A stretch of DNA of 64,000 nt, taken from positions 372,001 to 436,000 of the forward strand of contig JANUWI010000003.1 in assembly GCA_025504975.1 (NCBI GenBank), given 5' to 3'. The stretch is from Plenodomus lindquistii. Lineage: Eukaryota; Ascomycota; Dothideomycetes; Pleosporales; Leptosphaeriaceae. Below are positions 22,540 through 34,774 of this stretch, one piece after another (the stretch's first letter is position 1; every line of letters starts with the position of its first letter). Made by a program: the position numbers and the translations under genes. The notes beneath the pieces are model-generated. The model was not told the origin of the DNA. It did not search any database and saw nothing but the letters and a program-made list of their open reading frames with translations.

Positions 22540-23034
22540 GATTGTGTGAGGGCAGGGCTTCGAGAGAAAGGTGAGCGGTCGTTCTTCACTTTATGCAATT
22601 CGTATGCGCGTAAATCTGATCGTGGAACTATGCAACTGAGAATGCGACGATAGATTGATTGGTGCACAGCAGACAGCGTTGGTCGTTCACTTGACTCTCG
22701 GTGGTGCGGAAAAGGGCCGAAAAATATCCCATGATGGAATCATGGATTCTGGCACGCGCCACACAGTGTGGCGTTTTTCCATTTAACCAACAGGGAATAG
22801 CGCAGAACGCGCAGCGCGTCGCGTCCGCTCGGTCGTGTATTTGCAGATCGACTCTTCGACGCTGCACATGCACACGCCCGCTTCCACCCCATACTGCTGC
22901 TGCCGCCGACTGTCGATACCCCCGTTCTTTGCGCGTTCCAATTGCTTACATGATACCCCGGACTGCATCTTATAGCATTTAATACCATTCACCTTGCTCT
23001 TCCTCGTCAGCGTTCGTCCCCTCGCATACACATC
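22540..23034. promoter_or_regulatory. Divergent COX20/POL2 promoter with two palindromes and a CGCG cluster
   Basis: The two start codons are 495 bp apart and point away from each other. Two 17-bp palindromes sit in the middle: 22729-22745 (CCATGAT, 3-base centre, ATCATGG) and 22757-22773 (CGCCACAC, one base, GTGTGGCG). A run of CGCG-containing hexamers related to the MluI cell-cycle box lies at 22807-22826. In yeast POL2 is G1/S-regulated through such boxes; applying this here is inference. Confidence 0.5.
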
Positions 23035-26000
23035 ATGCCGCCACGACGGGCTGGCCAGCCCTTTCGCCGGGTCGGCAAACAGGGCAACACATCCTATGGC
23101 CCGCGGAAACCAAAGACAGTCGATGCCTCCTCGTTACGGAGTGGAGAAGGAACATCGCAGAACGAGAAACTCGAGGCCACGCGCCTGGCCAATCGCATCG
23201 ATGAATCCATGGGCTTTGCACGTTTTGAGTCTGGAAAGAAGAAGGTGGGATGGCTTGTTAACATGCACTCGACTGCGTTAGAGGACGAAGATGTCCCTGG
23301 AGGCAAGGCGGGAGTGGACTTCTACTTCATTGGCGAAGAGGGCGACACATTCAAAGCGACCCTCGAATACGACCCATATTTTCTATTGGCCGTCAAGAAA
23401 GGAAGGGAACAAGAAGTAGAAGAGTTCTGCCGAAGATCATATGAAGGCCTGATCAAGAACATAAAACGGGTAGAAAAGGAGGATCTGAGCATGCCAAACC
23501 ATCTTACAGGATATCGGAGAACATTCCTGCAGCTGTCTTTCGCGAATGTCAATGATCTTCTGGCTGTACGGAAAGCGGTCAGTCCAGTGATTGAAAAGAA
23601 CAAGAAAAACGTCAATGCCATGGATACATACGCAGAAGTTGCCAGGTACGCACATCTTGACACAATACTGTGTACTTGCTAAACATGCATAGCGGGAACG
23701 TTGGCATGGATTTCTTCGATAACGACGATTACGAGTACGAGAAACGATTTACGACCACAGTAGACGCCAGCGATTTCATTGTAGATATGCGAGAGTACGA
23801 CGTGCCCTACCACGTACGAGTGGCCATAGACAAAGACGTTCGGATCGGAAATTGGTACACGGTCGAAGCGAAACACGGTATCATTTCTATCACCTGCATA
23901 GAGGACCGCCTCACACCTGCGGATCCTGTCGTTATGGCCTACGATATCGAGACCACGAAACTACCCTTGAAATTCCCGGACGCTGTCATAGATCAAATCA
24001 TGATGATATCGTACATGATTGACGGGCAGGGCTTCCTGATTACGAACCGCGAAATCGTGTCGGAAGACATCTCGGATTTCGAATACACGCCTAAACCGGA
24101 ATACCAGGGGCCTTTCATGATTTTTAACGAACCAGATGAGAAAGCTTTGATCGAGCGCTTCTTCGAGCACATCAAGGAGGCTCGACCGACGGTCATGGTG
24201 ACCTACAACGGAGACTTCTTCGATTGGCCATTCGTGGAGGCTCGAGCTAGTGTCTTGGGTATCGACATGTACCAGGAGATTGGTTTCAGGAAGAACAGCG
24301 AGGATATCTACCAGTCGGACTACTGTGCACACATGGACGCCTTCTCGTGGGTCAGTCGTGACAGTTACCTACCACAAGGAAGTCGTGGTCTGAAAGCTGT
24401 CACAATGGCTAAGCTAGGGTACGATCCTGATGAACTGGACCCCGAACTGATGACACCATATGCTGCCGAACGACCTCAAACACTCGCAGAATACTCAGTC
24501 TCCGATGCTGTTGCGACGTACTACCTCTACATGAAATATGTTCATCCTTTCATTTTCGCGCTCTGCAAGATTCTTCCGTTGGGACCGGACGACGCGCTAC
24601 GAAAGGGTACTGGTACTCTTTGCGAGATGTTGCTGATGGTGCAGGCATACCAGAAAGGCATTGTGCTGCCAAACAAGCATCAAGCACCCAAAGAAGCCTT
24701 TTGGGAAGGTCACTTGCTCGAATCAGAAACCTACGTCGGTGGTCACGTCGAAGCGCTGGAAGCGGGTGTATTTCGAAGCGACATTGCATACAACTTCGCC
24801 GTTGACCCCACCGCCATTGATGAGCTACTCAACGATCTCGATGCCGCGCTGAAGTTTAGTATCGAAGTCGAAGAGAAGAAGAAGCTGGACGACGTCACCA
24901 ACTATGAAGAGATCAAAGCTGAGATCGTGGACAAACTGCTGCAACTCAAAGCCACTCCAAATCGAAGCGAGCGACCTTTGATCTACCATTTGGATGTTGC
25001 ATCCATGTATCCCAACATCATGACCACGAATCGATTGCAACCGGATTCTATGATCAAGGAAGCAAATTGCGCCGCCTGCGACTTTAATCGCCCAGGAAAG
25101 ACTTGCGATCGACGAATGCCATGGGCATGGAGAGGAGAGTACCTACCAGCCAAGCGGGACGAATACAACATGGTCCGCAACGCCTTGGAGAATGAGAAGT
25201 TCCCTGGAAAATATCCGAACTCCCCGATGCGAACGTTTCAACAACTTTCTGAGGATGAGCAAGCTGAGAAAGTGCGGAAACGACTGACCGATTACTCCAA
25301 GAAGATCTATCATAAAGTTCACGACGCCACTACCATCGAACGCGAAGCCATTATCTGTCAGCGTGAGAATCCGTTTTACGTTGATACCGTCAGCGGCTTC
25401 CGTGATCGACGATACGACTTCAAGGGCAAGCAGAAGGTGTGGAAGGGAAAGACCGAAGAGCTGAAAGCTGCTGGTGCCTCAGCAACAGAGATCGAAAACG
25501 CAAAGAAGATGATCGTCCTCTTCGACTCTATGCAATTGGCTCACAAGGTCATTCTCAATTCCTTCTATGGATACGTCATGCGAAAGGGTTCTCGATGGTA
25601 TTCCCTGGAGATGGCTGGCGTGACATGCTTAACAGGCGCACGCATCATTCAACTGGCTCGATCTCTCGTGGAACGCATCGGACGGCCATTGGAACTGGAC
25701 ACCGACGGTATCTGGGCAATTCTGCCTGCCACATTTCCGGAAAATTTCGCGTTTAAGCTCAAGAATGGCAAGAAGGTAGCCATCTCGTATCCTTGTACTA
25801 TGTTGAACCATCTGGTACACGCGCAGTATACGAATCATCAGTACGAGACACTTGCAGACCCGAAGACGTTCCGTTACGAGAAGCACAGCGACAATTCCAT
25901 CTTCTTCGAAGTCGATGGACCGTACAGAGCTATGATTCTACCGACATCGAAAGAGGAGGACAAGAATTTGAAGAAGCGATATGCGGTCTTTAACCACGAT

Positions 26001-29000
26001 GGTAGCTTGGCTGAGCTGAAAGGTTTTGAAGTGAAGCGTCGTGGTGAGCTCAAACTGATCAAGAACTTCCAGTCTCAAATTTTCAAATTCTTCTTGGAAG
26101 GCACAACATTGGAAGAGACGTATGGCGCGGTCGCAAAGGTTGCGAATCGATGGCTTGATATTCTTGATACTCGTGGTGCCACACTGGCAGACGAGGAGCT
26201 TATTGACCTTATCGTCGAGAACAAGAACATGACGAAAACGCTCGAAGAGTATGGAGCACAGAAGTCAACGGCCATTACGACCGCGAAACGCCTAGCTGAG
26301 TTCTTGGGTGAGCAGATGGTGAAAGACAAGGGCCTGAACTGCAAGTACATCATCTCTAAGACGCCGAGAAATGCGCCCGTTACCGAACGCGCTGTTCCCA
26401 TGTCCATCTTCTCTGCTGAAGAGTCGGTCAAGCGCTACTTCCTCCGCAAATGGCTGAAAGAAGACCCTGGAGAGATGGATATCCGAACAGTCTTGGACTG
26501 GGACTACTACCGTGAGCGCCTGGCCTCTGTCATTCAGAAGCTCATTACTATCCCGGCAGCGTACCAGAAGGTCCGCAATCCTGTGCCTCGAGTTCCACAT
26601 CCGGACTGGCTGGACCGGAGGATCCGACAGAAGGAAGACAAACTCCAGCAAGTCAAGATGACAGACATGTTCAGCAAGAAGGTCCTGACAAACGGCGACG
26701 CCAACATCGCGAACAACAAGCTCCCTGGGGATTTAGAAGACTTTGGTGCTGCAAAGTTGACACAGACTCAAGCGCAGGTTAAGAAGGGCATCGTCACCAA
26801 GATGGTCGCGAAGCGGAAGGAACCTGAGCCCGCGGTGCCTGTCCAAACCGACCCTTATGCTGCGTTACCGAAGGTCATGCCATCTATTAACAGCGACTAC
26901 CCGGGCTGGTTGATGTATCAGAAGCAGAAGTGGAAGATCCAGAGACAAGCACGAAAGCGCAGACGACAGCTATTCGGCGAGAAGCAGGTTGATGCTACCG
27001 ATGCCATTGGAACCTTCTTCAGAAACCAGGCCGAGCTACTCTTCATTAGCACGTGGCAGCTGGTACAACTGCGGCCAACAGAGACGCCTGGAGAAGTCAG
27101 GGCATTCGTGCTCATCGACAAGAAGATACATACACTCAAAATCATTGTGCCAAGACAATTGTACCTCAATCTCAGGAGCGAGGATCTTCCAGACGTCTCC
27201 ATCACAGGCTGCTCAGTGGAGAAGGTCGTCAATCACACACTACCAAACGGCCACCCTTCCATCCATCTGTTCAAGCTGGAAATGCCAGAGGCTACTTACG
27301 TTCACGAGTGGGAGAGCATATCCGCTCTACTCAATCATCCTAGTGTCGAAGGTGTGTATGAGAGGCAAATGCCTCTCAACATCCGCGCGATCCTCGAGCT
27401 AGGCAGCACTTGCACCTTTGACGAGTCCCAGAAGGGTGTTCTCGGAAAGGGTCTCGAGCAAGGTTTTGACCTTTCTGCGCTGAGGAAGGTGCCCACCAAA
27501 CAAACTTATCTCGCAGACGCGCCTTTCAACTACCTCTACTTGTACCATGTCAGCAGTGGAGACCGTAACATCTATGCCATATTCTCGACATCGAAGAGCG
27601 ATGCGCATATCATCATCCAGAACAAGTCGAAAGACTCCCAGGGCATGCCAAATGTAGACCGCATCTACAGCGATGCCTTACAGCGACGTCTAGAGGACAA
27701 TCAGGGTGAGCCATGGCAGGCCATGATTGAATACCAAGACAATGTTCATTTCAAGACTACTATGGTAACAACACGGCGGAAGGCTCTACTTGAGATTGGC
27801 GATGTGATCAAGAGGATGAAAGCAGATGAAGGCAGGCCAACTGTTGTGGTCATACAGTCACCAAACCAAGCTCTCTTGTCGCACGATATCCCAATATTGA
27901 AAGATTTGCCTATCCTGTCTCTTCATGCAGACGAGACGGATAAGCAACTGCCTCCACTGGGATGGCAATCCTTCATTGCAAAGCGACTTGTTGGTCACTA
28001 CCTCGACCTGGGCGCATGGGTCGCGCATCTCATGGAGCTGGCTCGCTATGGTGATATTCCGCTCTGCAATCTCGAGAGCAACGACCCGAGCTTCCTTATC
28101 GATGTCGCGTACGCACGGCGATTGCAGAAAGACCGAGTGATTCTGTGGTGGTCTGGACAAGCGAAGCCGGATCACGCTGGTTACGAGAAGGATGACATCT
28201 TTGCACCTTTGGAGACAGTGGACATGCCTTCGATCAACAACCCTGGCACCTATTCATCTGTGTGTATAGACATCAACTTGCGCAATCTGGCCATCAACAC
28301 CATTTTGTCGTCCTCGCTCGTCAACGAACTCGAGGGAGCTGACTCTGTGTCATTTAATCCGTCATATGACTCTGGTGACGGAGCGAGTACCATCTACTCT
28401 GACAACGCATTCGCAAGCGCAGGTATCACCGTCCTCCGCGAGATGGTGAAAGCGTGGTGGGTTGAAGCTATACAAGCTGGTCATGGCTTCAGCATGGCAG
28501 ATGTCATGGTCCAACATCTCGTGCGATGGGTCAGCAGTCCAGGATCCTTTCTCTACGACAGGTCTCTCCACTACTACGTGCAGATGATGTCGAAGAAGAC
28601 GTTACAGCAGCTCATGACAGACTTTAAGCGTGTGGGCTCCCACATCGTCTTCGCCAGCCCGAATCGCCTCTTACTCCAGACTACGAAAGCCGAAGTCGGC
28701 AACGCCTATGCCTACAGTCAGTACATCATCAAGACCATCAAGGCCAAACCCCTCTTCCAGTTCATGGAGCTCGAGATCAAAGAATACTGGGACTACCTTG
28801 TATGGTACGACGAGTTCAACTATGGCGGCAAAGGTTGCGCCGAAGTCGTTGAGGAAGAGAATCAGACTTTGGACGATATCATGTGCTGGCAGCTCGCGCA
28901 ATTTCTGCCCCCAACCCTACAACCCACCTTCAACGACTGGGTCATCGAATTTATCGAACTGATGCACGCACGCAAACGACCTGCCATTACAGACGACACC

Positions 29001-29789
29001 AGTTCCACACCACGCGTTACGCAAATACCTTTACGCCCCTTAACGGTCGATCCCAACGAGCAAACCCAGATCCTCCCCAAGACCTTCACAAAGCCCCTAT
29101 TCAAAGCGATATCCACACTCTTGCGACGCCAGCACGCAGAGATTCTACACCCAGAGCTAGCAGGCGACTACATCTTTCCACAACTCCCAGGCTCACATCT
29201 CAAGCTGTCCAACCCGGTATTACAACTCGTAAAAAGCATAATGCAAGTCCTTTCCCTCGACCGTGCCATCAGCCTGGAAGCACGCCTCCTCCGCAAAGAA
29301 CTTCTCGCCCTCTTCGACATCCGCGAATTCAGCGCGGAAGCCACATTTCAGAACCCCAGCGCAACGCTCATTGTGCGCGGTCTAATTTGCGATGAATGTA
29401 CATACTCGCGCGACTTGGATCTCTGCCGCGATGCGAGTCTCCTGCCGCCTATCCTGGCAAACGGGGAGACGGATGCCGCGCCCCCGCCGCCGAAATGGAA
29501 GTGCGATAACTGCGATGCGAGTTATGATAAGTTGAGGATTGAGGAGCAGCTTGTGGGTGAGGCGCAGAAGGTGGTGTTAGAGTGGTGTACGCAGGATCTC
29601 AAATGCAGCAAATGCAAACGACTGCGGAGCAATGAGTTTATGGAGCATTGTGCTTGTGCGGGGGAGTGGGTGGGGACGAAGAGTAAAGCGGATGTAAAGA
29701 AGAAGCTGCTCGTGTATCAGAGTGTGAGTGGGTTCTATGGGTTGAGGATGTTGGAGGCGGTTGTGGAGGAGTGCTTAGAGGGGTTATAG
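23035..29789 (+). CDS. POL2: DNA polymerase epsilon catalytic subunit
   Basis: Two exons, 23035-23645 and 23693-29789, give 2235 residues, close to yeast Pol2 (2222). It is the leading-strand replicase of the nucleus. The proofreading exonuclease has DIET with Asp288 and Glu290, then TYNGDFFDWPF and YSVSDAVATYY. The B-family polymerase has motif A (DVASMYPNIM, about residue 638), motif B (ILNSFYGYVMRKGSRWYS) and motif C (DTDG, about 873). The catalytic-domain Fe-S cysteines appear as NCAACDFNRPGKTCDRR near 662-675. The inactive C-terminal polymerase copy fills the second half. It ends in two Cys motifs (CDEC...CDNC and CSKC...CAC) from about 2103 to 2205 that bind the Dpb2-type subunit. The large exon has no interruption. 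G-ending codons dominate after about base 29460. Confidence 0.98.
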
Positions 29790-30603
29790 ATGTCATGCTC
29801 TGGTGTTAATTGGTGAGCATGATGGGTCTACGAGCATGGAGATGGGAGCAGAGTTGGAGTAGGCTGGTCAGCCCAGATGTCGGCGCATTACACGTGGTGG
29901 AGGTCCGCCCGTGGCTTTGCCGATGGCGTTATTGCAATGTTTTCATGGTTCGGCGTCATTTGTATGTATTGGCGTGGCATTTACATACGCGGCGTATGGA
30001 GCGTTTATGGGGCGTAGCGGGGCTCGTGTCGGTACCTTTTGTGTACCTGAAGTCTACCTTTCCACTACCAGTATACTATCAATGTGGATACTTCCCGATT
30101 GAGCGCGTGCCAGCAAAACCATTGCAACACGACCATTGAAGCTTCAACCCTTCAATTTAATGTCTATGAAAGACAGATTTATGCACTCAATGGCAAGGCG
30201 ACAAGCATAGACGTCATACACAACCCCAACCGAGGGGTAATTCGCCATGGCAAATGGTGGGGTCGATCATCAACGGTTGTCCCGAGCACGCAATCCAGGC
30301 TAGATATCACAACAGGAAGTCCATAACGGTGTCGCCATATGTACCGTTGATAACGAGGTGAGAAGGAGGGGAAAAACTCTTGGAGCGGGATGGTGTGACT
30401 TGTGTGTGCCAGGGGTACGGTTCATACATGTATATAGGGCGAGGTTTAGTTGCTTTTTTGCCAGATTTCTGGCCATTAATTGCTACCAATTGACCAGATT
30501 TCCCCAAGCAATTGAAGTAGATACCAATTGCCCATTCTTCTCTCAAGGTTAAAATAGACACACTCACCCACATACGTCTGATAGTTACCACACATACAAC
30601 ACC
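29790..30603. other. Intergenic: promoter of the TauD-like gene
   Basis: The left part continues the G-rich skew of the POL2 3' end. A TATATA box lies at 30431-30436, 168 bases before the TauD-like start. Three CAATTG hexamers follow at 30487, 30509 and 30525, two of them as ACCAATTG. No gene was recognised. Confidence 0.45.
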
Positions 30604-31863
30604 ATGGCCCCAGCACTCACATCCACGGCCCCCGAGGCCCCCCACACCCTCTCCACTCCCAACACAAACAAAGCCAACAAATCCATTTTCCCCGACGGAA
30701 TCCGCACCTCAGGCCAACACGCCCCGATCCCCTCCCTCCTCCAACCATACTCCAACTTTCCCAAAGAAATAACCGGCCCCACAGCCTGGGACAAGACGGA
30801 ATACGAGCAGAACCCCGAACGCTGGACACACGTCTTCTCGCGCGACGAAATCGCCGAAATCAACTTAGCAGCAGACCAGTTCCTCACAAGCGGGACCCCA
30901 CTGACCGGCATCACGCGGGAGAAATTCCCACTCCCGAAGTTTTCAGGGTTCTTGGAGCCGCTGCGCAAGGAGCTGATTGATGGGAAAGGCTTCATTCTGT
31001 TCAAAGGGCTGCCTGTGCTAGAATGGGGAAATAAGAAAGCTGCGGTTGCGTACATGGGACTCGGTACGTACTTGGGGTACTTTGTCTCGCAAAACAGCCG
31101 GGGCCATGTCCTCGGCCATGTTAAAGACTTGGGTGAAGATGCTACGCAAATCGACAAGGTGCGGATTTACCGGACCAACGCGCGGCAGTTTTTCCACGCT
31201 GATGATGCGGATTTGGTGGGGTTGTTGTGTGTGGCTAAGGCGTTGGAGGGGGGTGAGTCGGATCTCGTGAGTAGTCATAGTGTGTGGAATGCGTTGCAGA
31301 GGGAGCATCCTGATGTGGCGGAGTTGTTGACGAAGCCGATTTGGTATTTTGATAGGAAGGGGGAGGTTAGTAAGGGGCAGGAGGGGTGGATTAAGACGGC
31401 GGTGTTTTATCTGGAGACGGGGGAGAATCCGCGTGTGTACTCCAAGTAAGTCTTCTTGTGTGATTGTGGATGGGGATGGGTGACTGACGAATCGACTAGG
31501 TGGGATCCATACTACGTCCGCTCCCTCACACGATTCTCAGACGCTGGACTCATTCCCCCGCTGTCGGAGGAGCAGAATCGTGCGGCACTCATCCTGGAAG
31601 AGACGTGCCAGAAGTTGGCGCTGCATATGATTCTTGATATTGGCGATATCCAGTTCCTGTCCAATAACCATGTGCTCCATGCTAGGACCGCGTACAAGGA
31701 CTACGCGCCGCCAGCGCCTAGGAGGCATTTGATGAGGCTGTGGTTGAGCACGCCCGAGGACGAGGGCGGCTGGAAGTTGCCGTTCCATGATAGCAAGGAG
31801 AAGAAGAGAGGTGGCATTCAGGTCGATGACACACCGCCTGTTGCGCCAGAGGATGCGGAGTAG
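30604..31863 (+). CDS. TauD/TfdA-family Fe(II)/2-oxoglutarate dioxygenase
   Basis: Two exons, 30604-31445 and 31500-31863, give 401 residues; the 54-nt intron splits a Lys codon and keeps frame. The iron-binding facial triad is visible: His198 and Asp200 in FHADDAD, and His341 in NNHVLHARTAY. Arg residues in RRHLMRLWL (about 356-360) suit the 2-oxoglutarate contact. The first 80 residues are a fungal-type extension with DGIRTSG. Enzymes of this class hydroxylate taurine, sulfonates, herbicide-like aryl acids or other small acids; the substrate here cannot be told. Most are cytosolic. Third-position bias flips from C to G near base 31190 and relaxes again in exon 2. It converges on SMD1. Confidence 0.9.
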
Positions 31864-32237
31864 GATGCGAAGGAAATTGGCGAGTTGGAATATATAGAAT
31901 GGCTGCTTCAATGTAAGAGATCAAGTTACGTCGTGTGTGGTGTCTGTTCAATGTGGTATCATTCTTCTTTTCGCGCGTGGGTTTACTCCTACACCATTGA
32001 TATGCCAAACGCCGCATCTGCCTTCATATTGACCCGCGTTGCGATCGAGCCCATTTGATGCTACTGCGCATCATCGCTGCCAGGTATTTGCAGCGTGCGA
32101 AGTGTCCAATCCCATTCCTTTGCGAGCTCGTGCGCAGATTCTGGCCCTCGCGAATTGCCGTCCACGCCTCGAATGTCCAATGTGCGTGCGCAATGTCTGT
32201 CCCAGCTCTTCGTGTCTTCCTCCCATGCTTCACACAC
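31864..32237. other. Intergenic, between convergent genes
   Basis: This is the 3' region between the TauD-like gene and SMD1. Nothing else was recognised. Confidence 0.4.
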
Positions 32238-32902
32238 CTAGAAACCTCTGCCCCTTCCACGACCGCCGCCGCGTCCTCCACCGCCGCGAGGCCCGCCACG
32301 TCCCCGAGGCCCTCCACGACCACCTCCCCGGCCACCGCGGTCGCCGCCTGCGACTTCTTTCCTCGCCTTGTTCTTGGGCTTGGGCGCATCGTCGATGAGG
32401 AGGGTATCGAGTGGTAACGAGTCGGGAAGAATAATGTATCGGACTGTCGAACCGCGGACAGTCATTGAGTCGAGAGCTACTGTGTCGCGCGACTTTGGTG
32501 TGTATTTGACCGCGCGGAGCGCAACGTTCATGAGAGGTGAAACAGAGGTGATGGTGCCGTTCACAATGGTGCCTGTTTCTTGTATTAGTAGATGCTAAGA
32601 CTTACATGTGGCTGCCGTGCAGGCGACAAGAGAGAAAGCCTGCGCATGTGAGATCACAATGCTGCGCTGTCACGTCCAGCCCCATAGTAGCCATGGCTCC
32701 CCCCAGCTTCAGACTCAATTTCAACTGTGATCGCTCCACACCACCGCATCCGAGCAATCCAGACTAGAAGAAACGCGACCGCACATACCGTTCTTGAGCT
32801 CAACCGTGACCGTCTCATTCTGGCACTTCATGAGAAACCTGTGCTTGCATTAGCCTATACCACACCGTCTACTCTTCAATTCGCGCACCTGACAAGCTTC
32901 AT
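32238..32902 (-). CDS. SMD1: Small nuclear ribonucleoprotein Sm D1
   Basis: Three exons, 32902-32889, 32838-32789 and 32572-32238, give 132 residues. The first exon is only 14 nt (MKLVR minus one base). The second intron has a textbook TACTAATAC branch box. Sm D1 is one of seven proteins forming the ring on spliceosomal U1, U2, U4 and U5 snRNAs. The Sm1 motif (FLMKCQNETVTVELKNG, then VNGTITSV and MNVALRAVK) and the Sm2 motif (IRG-type VRGSTVRYIILPDSLPLDTLL) match the family closely. The tail is a long Arg-Gly-rich stretch (GGRGGPRGRGG repeats), the substrate of symmetric arginine methylation in other eukaryotes. It shares a divergent promoter with the kinase gene. Confidence 0.95.
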
Positions 32903-33600
32903 ATTGAGCGATTGCTTCTGAGAATGTTTGGAGAGGTTCGGTCTGTGAGTCGTCGCTTTGGTGTTGCAGACCGCGGGGATAGCTCTCACTCGGTTGCTCT
33001 GGAAAACGCGAGGAAAGCTGCCAGGCTGCACGGGCCGCAGTTTATCCGGCGCATCATCACGTGTCATAGAAGGCTGGACTACGCACAAACACTACGATGT
33101 ATCAAGAAGCAATACTTGGCTGCCAAAGTAAACATAACCGCTATGTGATAGCCTTCATCTTGAAGATTATAATCTCCATGACTAGCGTTTGGGTAGCTGC
33201 TCGTAGACCACCTGCATAAGTCAAACGCAGCCATTGAGGGTGATGGATGACGGCCAAATTCACATGTCTCAAAGCCCAGTAGGCTTATTTTGAAGAATTG
33301 CCTTATGTGATGGTGTAAGTTCATGATTCTTCACATGCTCGACATAATAGTTTGCGCCACGACAAGAATAGTCCCTTTCACCTCGTGCTCGTATGTTGCT
33401 TATCGCAAAGCTCCCCTAGACCTACCACGTGAAACGACTTTGGAATGATGCATTTCACCTCACGGCCATCCCAATCAGGCAACAGTAGCTGCAATTGTAG
33501 GCGTGGTCCGGGCCCGGCGCTCGCGATACTCTTCTTCCAAGAGAGCAGGGAACTCTCCCCCACTGTCGCACTCACATACACCCACACGCCTGTTTCAATC
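32903..33600. promoter_or_regulatory. Divergent promoter region of SMD1 and the kinase gene
   Basis: About 0.7 kb lies between the two start codons. No ORF with a recognisable product is present. The kinase frame stays open upstream to an ATG at 33445, so part of this region could be coding. Confidence 0.4.
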
Positions 33601-34725
33601 ATGCCCAGACACAACGCAAACGCATCCGGTGTCAATACTAAGGGTAAGCGCAAGAGCCCACCACCACTAGCCGTCTCCCAACCCTTCATATGGAGAGCGC
33701 GAGAGTGGATCGAGAAGATGAAGATCACACCGGTAGTGACCACCATGGTCAACACGTCGAATCCCAAGCTTTTCGTCGTCAGGAAGGTTGTACGAATAGC
33801 AGAGAATGGAACATTGAAGCGCTCAGACGAAGCCATTCTCCTTGGGTGGTTGCCTGACTGCAATCGCGTAGCGAAGCCTCTGGTGGATTTCATGATCGAC
33901 GAGGTCCACTCTGTCATCATCTTTGAGCATTTCCCTCTTGGTGACCTGAGGCAATGGAAAGTTCGCGATTTTGATGAGCGTAACAACAAGCCGGTTCCAG
34001 AGAGCTTCATCTGGCGGTGCTTCATCCAGATGAGTCAAGCACTCGCTTTCATTCATGGCGACATTGGTCCAGATCCCGACAAGACTGGGCACGTGCTGCT
34101 TCATCGTGACATCAAGCCTCATAACGTTCTGGTCGTTGATAACAAGACAACGTACCCCTCCTTCAAGCTGCATGATTTTGGTTGTGCTCGGTTCATTCAA
34201 GAAGAGGATGACGAGGTGTCGTACTGCGGAACATACAAGTGGCAACCTCCGGAGACTCCGGTCGTCAACACGCCCGAGGCCGATATATGGGCACTCGGGG
34301 CCTGCGTACATTTTCTTGCGGTAGGTCGACCTCCACTCCAAGACCTGGAAGACTTCGTTGCGCAATACAGAGAGGACCAGAAAGACGAGCTTTGGAAATT
34401 AGCAGAGCCTTTATCTCGACGTGATTATATGTCAACGGGTAAATATTGCGCGGCTCGAGTCCCTCGCGAGGTTACCTCGATCAACCTATCCCCGGAAGAG
34501 GTGCAAGATCTGGTAGAGCGAGGGCTTAATCCCAAGACCTACTACCAGTACAGTGACGATCTGAACGATTGGATGTCGCTGTGTCTCGAGTTTGAACCAG
34601 AAAAACGTCCAACGGCGATGCACTTGCTCGAGAATATGGTCGATATCGGAATGGGAAAGCTACGGAGCATGGGAGGCAAGGCGGCTTTGGCGCATATGGA
34701 AGTCAGCTTTGAAGATGGAGCCTGA
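33601..34725 (+). CDS. Serine/threonine protein kinase, no visible glycine loop
   Basis: A single exon gives 374 residues from the ATG at 33601, which follows a TC-rich leader. Kinase subdomains are visible: a candidate ATP-site Lys at 62 in FVVRKVV, catalytic HRDIKPHN (168-175, Asp170), DFG at 192-194, an activation-segment end CGTYKWQPPET, and DIWALGACVHFLAVG. The usual Gly-rich loop before the Lys has no glycine at all in this protein. The C-terminal lobe closes with DWMSLCLEFEPEKRPTAMHLLENM. The family resembles the many lineage-specific NEK-like fungal kinases, so no pathway is given. An in-frame ATG 156 bases upstream would add 52 low-complexity residues. The stop is 49 bp from the convergent MTQ2 stop. 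Confidence 0.88.
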   Translation: MPRHNANASGVNTKGKRKSPPPLAVSQPFIWRAREWIEKMKITPVVTTMVNTSNPKLFVVRKVVRIAENGTLKRSDEAILLGWLPDCNRVAKPLVDFMIDEVHSVIIFEHFPLGDLRQWKVRDFDERNNKPVPESFIWRCFIQMSQALAFIHGDIGPDPDKTGHVLLHRDIKPHNVLVVDNKTTYPSFKLHDFGCARFIQEEDDEVSYCGTYKWQPPETPVVNTPEADIWALGACVHFLAVGRPPLQDLEDFVAQYREDQKDELWKLAEPLSRRDYMSTGKYCAARVPREVTSINLSPEEVQDLVERGLNPKTYYQYSDDLNDWMSLCLEFEPEKRPTAMHLLENMVDIGMGKLRSMGGKAALAHMEVSFEDGA

Positions 34726-34774
34726 GCCGGGGATCCGTCGAGTGGAAGACGTCCAAAAGGTATGGCTCGGTGTC

